The position numbers and the translations under genes were made by a program. From an uncultured Eubacterium sp. (GTDB taxonomy: Bacteria > Bacillota > Clostridia > Lachnospirales > Lachnospiraceae): a stretch of 34,479 nucleotides of DNA. The notes beneath the pieces were generated by a model. The model made no database searches, was not told the DNA's origin, and saw only the letters and a list, made by a program, of their open reading frames with translations. Shown piece by piece: positions 7,975 to 16,894 of the stretch (its first letter is position 1; each line of letters starts with the position of its first letter). Location: contig URKY01000024.1 of NCBI GenBank assembly GCA_900548465.1, positions 1 to 34,479 of the forward strand. Direction: 5' to 3'.

Positions 7975-9396
7975 ATGAAGAGAAAAAAGGAAAGAATATA
8001 TTTAATTATAGGACCATTATTATTTATATTATGCTGTCTTGCAATTCCTGAAACTGCTTTTCCCAAATTAGCAGAAAGAGCAGCTATAGGAACGGTTGTA
8101 TGGATGGCATTCTGGTGGGTTACGGCACCTATAGATTATGCCGTAACTGCATTTTTGCCAATTGCAATTAACGCTTTGGTAACAATGTGTGACATGACCA
8201 AGGTTATATCAAATTATGCCTCGGAAACAATACTTTTACTGTTAGGTGCATCAATTCTTACTGTTTCATGGGAAGAAACAGGACTTGATAAAAGAATTGC
8301 TGCATCTTTGTTGGGGTTAATTGGAGATAACTTCAGAATCCAATTAATTTTCTGGTTTATGCTTTCAACATGTTTGTCAGCCATATTACCAAATGCCGTA
8401 GTTTGTGCTACAATAACACCAATTGCGGTTTCAATGCTAAAGTATATTGGAGAAGGGGACATAGCAAACAGCAGAATTGGTTCAAAACTTCTTTTATATA
8501 TAGCTTATGGTGCAGGACTTGGTGGGCTTGCATCTCCTCTTGGAGGAGCAATGAACCTAGTTACTGTTGATTATTTACAACAGCTGACAGGTAAGGAATA
8601 TATGTATATTTCCTGGGTGGTAAGATTTTTACCTATCGTAATTGTGCTTATATTATCAAATATTATATTTATGCTTAAAGACGTTAAGAAAGGTGAAAGC
8701 CTTGGAGGTTCAAAAGAATATTTCAAAAAGGAATACAAAAAGTTCCCTAAGATGACTATTGAAGAAAAAATATCCCTTATTTTGTTCTTAATTGCAACAG
8801 TGATGGCATTTACAAGGCAGTTCTATCAGACAGCGCTTCCGGGATTAAAACCGGCTTATGTATTTATTATATGTGCGGTTTTATCATTCCTGATTACCCG
8901 TTCTGACGGACAGAGACTTATGTTATGGAAGTCTGTTCAGACTAAAATTATATGGGAAATGATATATATTTTCGCAGGCGGACTTGCCGTTGGAACATTA
9001 ATTAATGAGTCAGGAGCAGCATCAAGAATAGGAGAACTTGTTTCAGGCATGGGATTAACAGGTGGAATTACAACTGTATGTGTAATTGTAACTGTTACAT
9101 TACTCTTATCTGATGTTACATCAAATACTGCTACAGCTGCAGTAGCCATACCTATAGTTATTTCAATTGTAAAAGGAATAGGGCTTAATCCAATTCCGTA
9201 TGTATACATTGCCTCAGTAGGAGTAAACTTATCTTATATGCTTCCAACATCAATAAGGGCAATTCCTGTAGGCTACGGATTACAACCTAAATATATGTTT
9301 AAAGAAGGTTGGAAAATTACAGTAATGATAATAATATTAATGACAATTACTTGTACTTTATTACTTAAATACTGGCCGGCATTTAGCACAATTTAA
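7975..9396 (+). CDS. DASS/SLC13 family di/tricarboxylate transporter
   Basis: This 473-residue polytopic membrane protein resembles sodium-coupled or antiport dicarboxylate transporters (CitT/SdcS/VcINDY group). Two inverted-repeat signatures are visible: GLGGLASPLGGAMNLVTV in the first half and SDVTSNTATAAVAIPIV in the second, the latter holding the SNT motif. The N-terminal PLLFILCCLAIPE and the scaffold helices fit the family. It lies 32 bases after the ligase gene with a good AAAGGAG ribosome binding site. I infer that it may import or export the carboxylate used by the neighbouring ligase, for example succinate. This is context only; the substrate could be unrelated. Confidence 0.88.
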   Translation: MKRKKERIYLIIGPLLFILCCLAIPETAFPKLAERAAIGTVVWMAFWWVTAPIDYAVTAFLPIAINALVTMCDMTKVISNYASETILLLLGASILTVSWEETGLDKRIAASLLGLIGDNFRIQLIFWFMLSTCLSAILPNAVVCATITPIAVSMLKYIGEGDIANSRIGSKLLLYIAYGAGLGGLASPLGGAMNLVTVDYLQQLTGKEYMYISWVVRFLPIVIVLILSNIIFMLKDVKKGESLGGSKEYFKKEYKKFPKMTIEEKISLILFLIATVMAFTRQFYQTALPGLKPAYVFIICAVLSFLITRSDGQRLMLWKSVQTKIIWEMIYIFAGGLAVGTLINESGAASRIGELVSGMGLTGGITTVCVIVTVTLLLSDVTSNTATAAVAIPIVISIVKGIGLNPIPYVYIASVGVNLSYMLPTSIRAIPVGYGLQPKYMFKEGWKITVMIIILMTITCTLLLKYWPAFSTI

Positions 9397-9432
9397 ACTG
9401 CTTTACATTACATAATATGAGGAGTAAAGAAA

Positions 9433-11049
9433 ATGACTAATCAACGACAGAAAAAAATAGGATTACTGTTAATAATATTTGCCGTAACCTTTATGATTAC
9501 AGCAGGTTTTACAGCACAAAAAAAGGTATATGGTCAGGATGCGGTAACAAATCCTAAGACAGTTAAAATATTGTTTATTGGAAACAGTCATACATATTAC
9601 AACAATATGCCGGAAATGGTTAAGGGACTGGCAAAGGCAGATGGAATTGAATGTGAAATTTCATCAATAACAGCCAGCTCCTATAAATTAAGTAAATTTG
9701 CAAATAAAACAGATGCTTATGGTGCAAAAGTATATTCAGCCCTTACAACATCAAAATGGGATTATGTAGTATTGCAGGAGAATCGTAAAACTCTTGTTGA
9801 ATCGGAGACTTCAATGGAAAGTTCAGTAAGCATATTACATAAACTGATTAAAGATGCGGGAGCAAAAATGGTAATATACGCTACTCATCCTGATGAAGTT
9901 GGAAATACTTTTACTGTTAATTCAAAATCCATTTATTTAACTAATTTTCAGATTGAACAGATTCTGACAAGAAGAAATTTTAAAGTATCTAATGATTATG
10001 ACGGATTAGTTGCTGCTTCAGGTACTAATTTTATGAGGACAATAATTGATCATCCGGAAATACCGGTTTACAGGTCAGATAAACTTCATCCTACCGTACA
10101 GGGAAGTTATCTTGCAGCATGTACGATTTACTACACGATTTTTAACAAGAGTCCTTATGGAAATGAATTCATGCCACAGAGTATATATGATGATGAAAAT
10201 TTATTGGCAAATATGACAGGAGAAGAAGCTGCAACATTACAGGAAATAGCCGACGGATGTCTGACATTAAATAAATATTCTTCAACGATTAATAAAGGGG
10301 AATCAGCTAAATTAAATGCAGTATTTGATGCAAACAGGGATAACGAAGTTTTGAATTTATACACAAATAAAATATTGTGGGACAGTGTTGATCTTAGTGG
10401 CATTTCAATAAACAGAATGACAGGAGAGTATACTGCTCTTAAAACAGGAAAATATCTTGTTATGGCAACAACTGACAGTGGCCTGATACGTTATTCAACA
10501 ATTAATGTTAAGCAGCCTGCAACAGCATTGGAGATAAAAGAGGAAAAAATCACTAAATTAGTCAGCGGCGGTTCAAAAAAATATACAACAACTATGGAAC
10601 CGTCAGACACGACAGATAAAATTACATGGACAAGTAATTATCCGGAAATTGCTACAGTAAGTTCCTCAGGAAATGTAACTGCAAAGACCGTGGGAATAGT
10701 TAAAATAACAGCAACTACTACCAGCGGCGTGAAGGCTTACAGATATGTAAGGGTAAAATTAAAGGCACCTACGAATGTAAAGGTGAAAAAATTATCAACA
10801 AAAGCTAAAGGTAAAAAGTATGCAAATATAAAGGTGAGTTGGAAGAAAAACCGTAAAGCGGTTAAATATTATGTATATCGCAAAAGTTCAACAAATAAGA
10901 CTTACAAAAGAATTGCAACAACTACCACAGCAAAATACACAGACAAAAATAAATTAAAAAAGAGAACTTATTATTACAAAATAAAGGCAATATATTCAAA
11001 TACTAAGTTAAATAGTGATAATTCATCAGTACATAGTATAAATATATAA
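9433..11049 (+). CDS. Secreted SGNH hydrolase with Big_2 (Ig-like) and FN3-like domains
   Basis: This 538-residue protein begins with a signal peptide or anchor (residues about 9-30, IGLLLIIFAVTFMITAGFTA). An SGNH hydrolase domain (about 44-245) has KILFIGNSHTYYNN with Ser52 and the closing DKLHPTVQGSY with Asp216 and His219. WDYVVLQENR is a further family block. Residues about 365-440 form a bacterial Ig-like type 2 domain (ITWTSNYPEIATVSSSGNVTA, VKITATTTSG). The lysine-rich C-terminus (about 440-538, IKVSWKKNRKAVKYYVYRK, TYYYKIKAIY) looks like a fibronectin type III domain. No LPXTG sorting signal is seen. In the acylation operon it may be an esterase acting on the modified surface polymer. 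Confidence 0.85.
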   Translation: MTNQRQKKIGLLLIIFAVTFMITAGFTAQKKVYGQDAVTNPKTVKILFIGNSHTYYNNMPEMVKGLAKADGIECEISSITASSYKLSKFANKTDAYGAKVYSALTTSKWDYVVLQENRKTLVESETSMESSVSILHKLIKDAGAKMVIYATHPDEVGNTFTVNSKSIYLTNFQIEQILTRRNFKVSNDYDGLVAASGTNFMRTIIDHPEIPVYRSDKLHPTVQGSYLAACTIYYTIFNKSPYGNEFMPQSIYDDENLLANMTGEEAATLQEIADGCLTLNKYSSTINKGESAKLNAVFDANRDNEVLNLYTNKILWDSVDLSGISINRMTGEYTALKTGKYLVMATTDSGLIRYSTINVKQPATALEIKEEKITKLVSGGSKKYTTTMEPSDTTDKITWTSNYPEIATVSSSGNVTAKTVGIVKITATTTSGVKAYRYVRVKLKAPTNVKVKKLSTKAKGKKYANIKVSWKKNRKAVKYYVYRKSSTNKTYKRIATTTTAKYTDKNKLKKRTYYYKIKAIYSNTKLNSDNSSVHSINI

Positions 11050-11066
11050 TGAAATTATTTTAAATT

Positions 11067-11118
11067 AAGGGGCAATCATACAAAGAACAATGAAGAAATT
11101 TGCATGGTGCCTCTTTTT
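11067..11118 (+). terminator. Probable intrinsic terminator of the acylation operon
   Basis: AAGGGGCA (11067-11074) pairs with TGCCTCTT (11108-11115) with one G-U pair, and inner CAT/ATG pairs shorten the 33-base loop. It ends in CTCTTTTTAG. The large loop makes it weaker than the other terminators here. Confidence 0.5.
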
Positions 11119-11177
11119 AGTGTTGGCAAAATTCATGTTTATATTAAATAATATCAATAAAACATTAATATCGCAGG

Positions 11178-11206
11178 TTGAAAAAAAGTCATATTTGATG
11201 TATGCT
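11178..11206 (+). promoter_or_regulatory. Promoter of the leuB-ilvD-ilvB-serC-serA operon
   Basis: TTGAAA (11178-11183), 17 bases, TATGCT (11201-11206) gives a strong match. The predicted start near 11213 leaves a leader of about 68 bases. No T-box core (AGGGUGGNACCGCG) or other amino-acid riboswitch was seen in the leader. Confidence 0.62.
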
Positions 11207-11280
11207 AATTAAGTTAATGTGGATACATATATCGATTTAAAATCACATTATAAGATACTTGATAGAAAAGAGGAAAGACA

Positions 11281-12363
11281 ATGAATTTTAATGTTGCAGT
11301 AATTCCGGGAGACGGAATTGGACCTGAAATTGTTACAGAAGCAAAAAAAGTTCTTGATGCCGTGGGAAAGAAGTACGGACATGTCTTTAACTACACAGAA
11401 GTAGACATGGGTGGTATTTCCATAGACAGACATGGTGTACCGCTAACTGATGAGGCTCTTGCTACAGCAAAGGCAAATGATGCAGTTCTTTTAGGAGCCG
11501 TCGGTGGCGTCGTCGGTAAAGACAGCTGGTATGAACTTCCACCAAACCTCAGACCTGAGGCAGGGCTTCTTGCAATTAGAAAGGGACTAAATCTTTTTGC
11601 AAACTTAAGACCGGCGTATCTCTATAAAGAATTAAAGGGAGCATGTCCACTGAAGGAATCAGTGGCGGATGCAGGATTTGATATGATAATTGTTAGAGAA
11701 TTAACAGGTGGTCTTTATTTTGGAGAAAGAAAGACAGAAGAAGTTAACGGAGTTTTAACGGCAACTGATACTTTAACATATAATGAAAATGAAATCAGAC
11801 GTATTGCAATAAAGGCATTTGAGATTGCAATGAAACGTAGAAAGAGTGTTATTAGTGTTGATAAGTCGAATGTTTTAGACAGTTCAAGACTTTGGGATAA
11901 AGTTGTAAATGAAGTGGCAAAGGATTATCCGGAAGTAACACTTACACATATGCTGGTAGACAACTGTGCAATGCAGTTAGTAAAAGATCCTGCACAGTTT
12001 GACGTAGTTGTTACGGAAAACATGTTTGGAGATATTTTATCTGACGAAGCAAGTATGATAACAGGTTCAATAGGTATGTTATCATCTGCATCTTTAAGAG
12101 AAGATAAATTTGGTCTTTATGAACCAAGTCACGGTGCTGCACCAGATATTGCAGGACAGAATAAGGCTAATCCGATAGCTACAATTCTTTCAGCAGCGAT
12201 GATGCTTAGATATTCTTTTGATTTGGATGAAGAAGCAAATGCAGTCGAAAATGCAGTACAAAAAGTTTTAGAAGATAACATTCGTACAATCGACATAATG
12301 TCAGAAGGTATGACATTAGTTGGATGTAAGGAAATGGGCGATGAAATAATAAAGAGAATATAA
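11281..12363 (+). CDS. leuB: 3-isopropylmalate dehydrogenase
   Basis: This 360-residue NAD-dependent enzyme oxidises 3-isopropylmalate in leucine synthesis. The N-terminal [10 protein letters not shown] motif, [35 protein letters not shown] and the metal/substrate region [26 protein letters not shown] are all present. The closing [20 protein letters not shown] segment is typical of LeuB and helps separate it from isocitrate or tartrate dehydrogenases. The RBS AGAGGAAAG precedes the ATG. It is first in the operon, while leuA, leuC and leuD are not in the window. The stop overlaps a weak ATG upstream of ilvD, implying tight coupling. Confidence 0.96.
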   Translation: MNFNVAVIPGDGIGPEIVTEAKKVLDAVGKKYGHVFNYTEVDMGGISIDRHGVPLTDEALATAKANDAVLLGAVGGVVGKDSWYELPPNLRPEAGLLAIRKGLNLFANLRPAYLYKELKGACPLKESVADAGFDMIIVRELTGGLYFGERKTEEVNGVLTATDTLTYNENEIRRIAIKAFEIAMKRRKSVISVDKSNVLDSSRLWDKVVNEVAKDYPEVTLTHMLVDNCAMQLVKDPAQFDVVVTENMFGDILSDEASMITGSIGMLSSASLREDKFGLYEPSHGAAPDIAGQNKANPIATILSAAMMLRYSFDLDEEANAVENAVQKVLEDNIRTIDIMSEGMTLVGCKEMGDEIIKRI

Positions 12364-12377
12364 TGGGAGGAAACAAA

Positions 12378-14045
12378 ATGAAGAGTGATTCAGTAAAAAA
12401 AGGAATACAGCAGGCACCTCACAGATCATTATTTAATGCTCTTGGTATGACTGAGGAAGAACTTGCAAGACCATTAGTAGGTATTGTTTGTTCATATAAT
12501 GAAATCGTACCTGGCCATATGAACCTGGACAAAATAGCACAGGCAGTAAAAATGGGAGTAGCAATGGCAGGAGGAACACCTGTAATGTTCCCGGCAATAG
12601 CAGTATGTGACGGTATTGCAATGGGACATGAAGGAATGAAGTATTCTCTTGTTACAAGAGATTTAATTGCAGACTCAACGGAATGTATGGCTAAAGCTCA
12701 TCAGTTTGATGCATTAGTAATGATTCCTAACTGTGATAAAAACGTACCTGGATTATTGATGGCAGCTGCAAGAGTTAATGTACCTACAGTTTTTGTTTCA
12801 GGTGGACCAATGCTTGCAGGACATGTTATGGGACAGAAGAGAAGTCTTTCATCAATGTTTGAGGCTGTAGGAGCAAATGCAGCGGGAAAATTAACATTAG
12901 ATCAGGTTAAGGAATTTGAAGAAAAGGTTTGTCCTACATGTGGATCATGTTCAGGTATGTATACAGCTAACTCAATGAACTGTCTTACAGAAGCATTGGG
13001 AATGGGATTACAGGGAAATGGAACAATCCCTGCGGTATATTCTGAAAGATTAAAACTTGCAAAACATGCAGGTATGGCTGTAATGGAAATGTACAGAAAA
13101 GACATCAGACCTAGAGACATTATGACAAAGGATGCAATTTTAAATGCACTTACAGTTGACATGGCTCTTGGATGTTCAACAAACAGTATGCTTCATTTAC
13201 CTGCTATAGCACATGAAATCGGATTTGATTTTGATATATCATTTGCAAATGAAATCAGTGCTAAGACACCTAACCTTTGCCACCTTGCACCGGCAGGCCC
13301 TACATATATGGAAGACCTTAATGAAGCAGGCGGTGTATATGCAGTAATGAATGAGTTAAGTGAATTAGGACTTTTACATGAAGATTGTATGACAGTTACA
13401 GGAAAGACTGTTGGAGAAAACATAAAGGGATGTGTAAACAAAAATCCTGAAGTTATCAGACCATTAGATAATCCATATAGTAAGACTGGTGGACTTGCAG
13501 TACTTAAGGGAAATCTTGCACCGGACGGCTCAGTTGTAAAACGTTCTGCAGTTGCAGATTCAATGATGGTACACAGCGGACCGGCAAGAGTATTCGATTG
13601 CGAGGAAGATGCAATTGCAGCAATTAAGGGTGGAAAAATTGTTGACGGTGATGTAGTTGTAATAAGATATGAAGGACCAAAAGGTGGCCCCGGTATGAGA
13701 GAAATGTTAAATCCTACATCAGCAATAGCCGGAATGGGTCTTGGAGAAACAGTTGCCCTTATAACAGATGGAAGATTCTCAGGAGCTTCAAGAGGTGCAT
13801 CAATAGGACACGTTTCACCGGAAGCTGCAGTTGGAGGACCAATTGCATTAGTTGAAGAAGGAGATATTATTAATATAGATATTCCAAACATGACACTTAA
13901 TGTTGATGTCTCAGATGAAGAATTAGCAAAGAGAAAAGCAAACTGGCAGCCTAGAGAACCTAAGGTAACCACAGGATATCTTGCAAGATACGCTTCAATG
14001 GTTACATCAGGAAATAAAGGTGCTACATTAGAGATAAATAAGTAA
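12378..14045 (+). CDS. ilvD: Dihydroxy-acid dehydratase
   Basis: This 555-residue iron-sulfur enzyme makes the 2-keto acid precursors of valine and isoleucine. Motifs include [27 protein letters not shown] (Cys119), [19 protein letters not shown] (Cys185-Cys191 region), [10 protein letters not shown], and the C-terminal [21 protein letters not shown]. The start is set at ATG 12378 because GGGAGG lies at 12364-12369; the earlier in-frame ATG at 12363 overlaps the leuB stop and contains that SD. Length is standard for IlvD. Confidence 0.97.
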   Translation: MKSDSVKKGIQQAPHRSLFNALGMTEEELARPLVGIVCSYNEIVPGHMNLDKIAQAVKMGVAMAGGTPVMFPAIAVCDGIAMGHEGMKYSLVTRDLIADSTECMAKAHQFDALVMIPNCDKNVPGLLMAAARVNVPTVFVSGGPMLAGHVMGQKRSLSSMFEAVGANAAGKLTLDQVKEFEEKVCPTCGSCSGMYTANSMNCLTEALGMGLQGNGTIPAVYSERLKLAKHAGMAVMEMYRKDIRPRDIMTKDAILNALTVDMALGCSTNSMLHLPAIAHEIGFDFDISFANEISAKTPNLCHLAPAGPTYMEDLNEAGGVYAVMNELSELGLLHEDCMTVTGKTVGENIKGCVNKNPEVIRPLDNPYSKTGGLAVLKGNLAPDGSVVKRSAVADSMMVHSGPARVFDCEEDAIAAIKGGKIVDGDVVVIRYEGPKGGPGMREMLNPTSAIAGMGLGETVALITDGRFSGASRGASIGHVSPEAAVGGPIALVEEGDIINIDIPNMTLNVDVSDEELAKRKANWQPREPKVTTGYLARYASMVTSGNKGATLEINK

Positions 14046-14068
14046 AATATAAAGTGAGGGATAAAAAT

Positions 14069-15760
14069 ATGATATTAAACGGTTCACAAATAGTAATTGA
14101 ATGTTTAAAAGAACAGGGTGTTGATACAGTATTCGGATATCCTGGAGGAACAATTTTAAATATTTATGATGAGTTATACAAGAATTCAGATGATATTACT
14201 CACATTTTAGTTTCACATGAACAGGGAGCAGCTCATGCAGCTGACGGTTACGCAAGAACAACAGGAAAAGTTGGTGTGTGTATGGCAACATCAGGTCCCG
14301 GAGCAACAAACCTTGTAACAGGTATTGCAACAGCTTATATGGATTCAGTACCTTTGGTTGCTATTACAGCTAACGTAGCAAAATCAGGTCTTGGAAAGGA
14401 TTCATTCCAGGAAATTGATATTGTCGGTGCAACAATGCCTATTACAAAACATAACTTTATTGTAAAAGACATTGAAAATCTGGCAACAACACTTAGAAAA
14501 GCATTTAAAATTGCAAAAAGCGGAAGACCGGGTCCTGTTTTAGTAGATATTACAAAGGATGTTACAGCTAACAAATATGAATTTGAAAGTAAAAAGCCGG
14601 AAGCGATTGAAAGATATTCTGACAATATTACAGAGGAAGACCTGAACACGGTTGCTGAAATGATAGCTAAATCAGAAAAACCATTTGTATTAGTTGGTGG
14701 TGGTGCAGTTATTTCAGAGGCTGATAAAGAAGTTAGGGAATTTGTTGAATTGGCAGATGCACCTGTCTGTGATACATTAATGGGTAAAGGTGTTATTGAC
14801 GGAACTAATGAAAGATATACGGGAATGATAGGTATGCACGGAACAAAAACTTCAAACTTTGGAGTTACGGAGTGCGATTTACTTATTGTTCTTGGAGCAA
14901 GATTTAGTGACAGAGTTATAGGTAATGCCAAAGAATTTGCAAAAAATGCAAAAATAGTACATATTGATGTTGACCCATCAGAAATAAATAAAAACATCAG
15001 AACCGATGCAAGTGTTATCGGTGATATAAAAGAAGTACTTGTAAGACTGAATGGCAAAGTTAAGAAACAGAATCATAAGGAATGGATGAAACACATCGGG
15101 GAAATGAAGGAAGAATATCCTTTAGCTCTTGATAAATCAGTACTTACAGGACCTGCAATTATTGATTCACTTTATAATATTACAAAGGGAGATGCAATTG
15201 TTACTACAGATGTAGGACAGCATCAGATGTGGGCAGCACAGTTCTATAAATATAAGAGACCAAGACAGCTTATTACATCAGGTGGTTTAGGAACCATGGG
15301 ATATGGTGTTGGAGCATGTATTGGTGCAAAAATGGGTAACAAAGACAAAATCTGTGTTAATATAGCAGGTGATGGTTGCTTCAGAATGAATATGAACGAG
15401 ATAGCTACAGCTACAAGATATAATATTCCTATTATCCAGATCGTAATTAACAATCACGTTTTGGGAATGGTTAGACAGTGGCAGACACTGTTTTATGGAA
15501 AAAGATATTCCAATACAGTTTTGGATGATGCTGTAGATTTTGTTAAAATTTCAGAGGGAATGGGAGCTAAGGCTTACCGTGTTACTACTGTAGAAGAATT
15601 TGAAAATGCACTTAATGATGCAATTAAACTTAACATCCCATGTGTTATTGATGCACAGATTGATCAGGATGATAAGGTATTCCCTATGGTTCCGGCTAAC
15701 ACAGCAATTAGTGAAGCATTTTCAGAAGAAGATTTAGAAGAAAAAGGATATGAATTTTAG
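14069..15760 (+). CDS. ilvB: Acetolactate synthase, large (catalytic) subunit
   Basis: This 563-residue TPP-dependent enzyme condenses pyruvate to acetolactate or acetohydroxybutyrate. Visible features are TVFGYPGGTILNIYDEL, SHEQGAAHAADGYART with catalytic Glu51, the RPGPVLVDITKDV segment, and the TPP/Mg motif GDGCFRMNMNEIATATRYN...INNH. The QWQTLFYGKRYS region fits the anabolic AHAS type. The start is ATG 14069 with GTGAGGG at 14054-14060. No regulatory subunit gene (ilvN/ilvH) follows; serC comes 9 bases later. The small subunit may be encoded elsewhere. Confidence 0.96.
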   Translation: MILNGSQIVIECLKEQGVDTVFGYPGGTILNIYDELYKNSDDITHILVSHEQGAAHAADGYARTTGKVGVCMATSGPGATNLVTGIATAYMDSVPLVAITANVAKSGLGKDSFQEIDIVGATMPITKHNFIVKDIENLATTLRKAFKIAKSGRPGPVLVDITKDVTANKYEFESKKPEAIERYSDNITEEDLNTVAEMIAKSEKPFVLVGGGAVISEADKEVREFVELADAPVCDTLMGKGVIDGTNERYTGMIGMHGTKTSNFGVTECDLLIVLGARFSDRVIGNAKEFAKNAKIVHIDVDPSEINKNIRTDASVIGDIKEVLVRLNGKVKKQNHKEWMKHIGEMKEEYPLALDKSVLTGPAIIDSLYNITKGDAIVTTDVGQHQMWAAQFYKYKRPRQLITSGGLGTMGYGVGACIGAKMGNKDKICVNIAGDGCFRMNMNEIATATRYNIPIIQIVINNHVLGMVRQWQTLFYGKRYSNTVLDDAVDFVKISEGMGAKAYRVTTVEEFENALNDAIKLNIPCVIDAQIDQDDKVFPMVPANTAISEAFSEEDLEEKGYEF

Positions 15761-15769
15761 GAGGAAAAA

Positions 15770-16852
15770 ATGGCAAGAGTATACAATTTTTCAGCTGGTC
15801 CGGCAGTATTACCGGAAGAAGTATTAAAAGAAGCGGCAGAGGAGATGCTTGACTACAGAGGATGTGGAATGAGCGTAATGGAAATGAGCCATCGTTCAAA
15901 AGCATTTCAGCAGATTATTGATGAAGCAGAACAGGATATTAGAGATTTAATGAATATTCCTGATAACTATAAGGTTTTGTTCTTACAGGGTGGTGCTTCA
16001 CAGCAGTTTGCAGCTGTACCAATGAACTTAAAGAAGAATGGAAAGGCAGCTTATATTATTACAGGTCAGTGGGCTAAGAAAGCAGCTGCTGAAGCAGAAA
16101 AATACCTTGAGGTACAGAGAGTTGCTTCATCAGCAGACAAGACTTTCTCTTACATCCCTGATTGTTCAGACTTAGATATTGATGATGATGTAGATTATGT
16201 ATATATCTGTGAAAACAATACAATTTATGGAACAAAATATCATGAACTTCCAAATACAAAGGGACATACATTGGTAGCTGATGTTTCATCATGTTTTCTT
16301 TCAGAACCAATTGATGTTGAAAAATATGGAGTTATCTATGGTGGTGTTCAGAAGAACGTTGGACCTGCAGGTGTTGTTATTGCAATTGTAAGAGAAGACC
16401 TTATTCCTGAAGAAGTTGATAAGACAGTTCCAACTATGCTTGCATGGAAAACACAGGCAGATGCCGGTTCACTTTACAATACACCTCCATGTTATGGAAT
16501 TTATATTTGTGGAAAAGTATTTAAATGGATTAAGAAAATGGGTGGCTTGGAAGCAATGAAGAAACACAATGAAGAAAAGGCTAAGATTCTTTATGACTTC
16601 CTTGACAACAGTAAATTATTTAAGGGTACAGTAGTTCCTAAGGACAGATCACTTATGAATGTTCCTTTCGTTACAGGAAATGAAGAATTAGATGCTAAAT
16701 TTGTTGCTGAAGCTAAAGCTGCAGGTCTTGAAAACTTAAAGGGCCACAGAACAGTAGGTGGAATGAGAGCTAGTATTTACAACGCAATGCCAACAGAAGG
16801 TGTAAAGGCATTAGTTGAATTTATGAAGAAATTTGAAGAAGAAAATGCATAA
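15770..16852 (+). CDS. serC: Phosphoserine aminotransferase
   Basis: This 360-residue PLP enzyme converts 3-phosphohydroxypyruvate to phosphoserine. It opens with YNFSAGPAVLPEEVL, the typical SerC start, followed by LDYRGCGMSVMEMSHRSK and LFLQGGASQQFAAVPMNL. The PLP-binding lysine is Lys195 in YGGVQKNVGPAGV. The C-terminal GHRTVGGMRASIYNAMP is diagnostic. An AGGAGG ribosome binding site overlaps the ilvB stop region. serA follows, so the two enzymes of the phosphorylated serine pathway are co-transcribed; serB is not in the window. Confidence 0.97.
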   Translation: MARVYNFSAGPAVLPEEVLKEAAEEMLDYRGCGMSVMEMSHRSKAFQQIIDEAEQDIRDLMNIPDNYKVLFLQGGASQQFAAVPMNLKKNGKAAYIITGQWAKKAAAEAEKYLEVQRVASSADKTFSYIPDCSDLDIDDDVDYVYICENNTIYGTKYHELPNTKGHTLVADVSSCFLSEPIDVEKYGVIYGGVQKNVGPAGVVIAIVREDLIPEEVDKTVPTMLAWKTQADAGSLYNTPPCYGIYICGKVFKWIKKMGGLEAMKKHNEEKAKILYDFLDNSKLFKGTVVPKDRSLMNVPFVTGNEELDAKFVAEAKAAGLENLKGHRTVGGMRASIYNAMPTEGVKALVEFMKKFEEENA

Positions 16853-16894
16853 AAATCAGATATATTCTGATAAATATATGGAGGTTACAGTATA

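Noticed and set aside
11090..11212. 40-codon frame MKKFAWCLFLVLAKF... upstream of leuB, possible BCAA leader peptide
   Set aside because: It has no ribosome binding site at a suitable distance, its start overlaps the terminator hairpin, and the best leuB promoter lies inside its 3' end, so it would not be on the leuB transcript.
13193..13972. 259-codon minus-strand frame opposite ilvD, and similar long antisense frames opposite ilvB and serA
   Set aside because: These are shadow frames of well-conserved genes, with no ribosome binding site and low-complexity Ser/Pro/Ile-rich translations.
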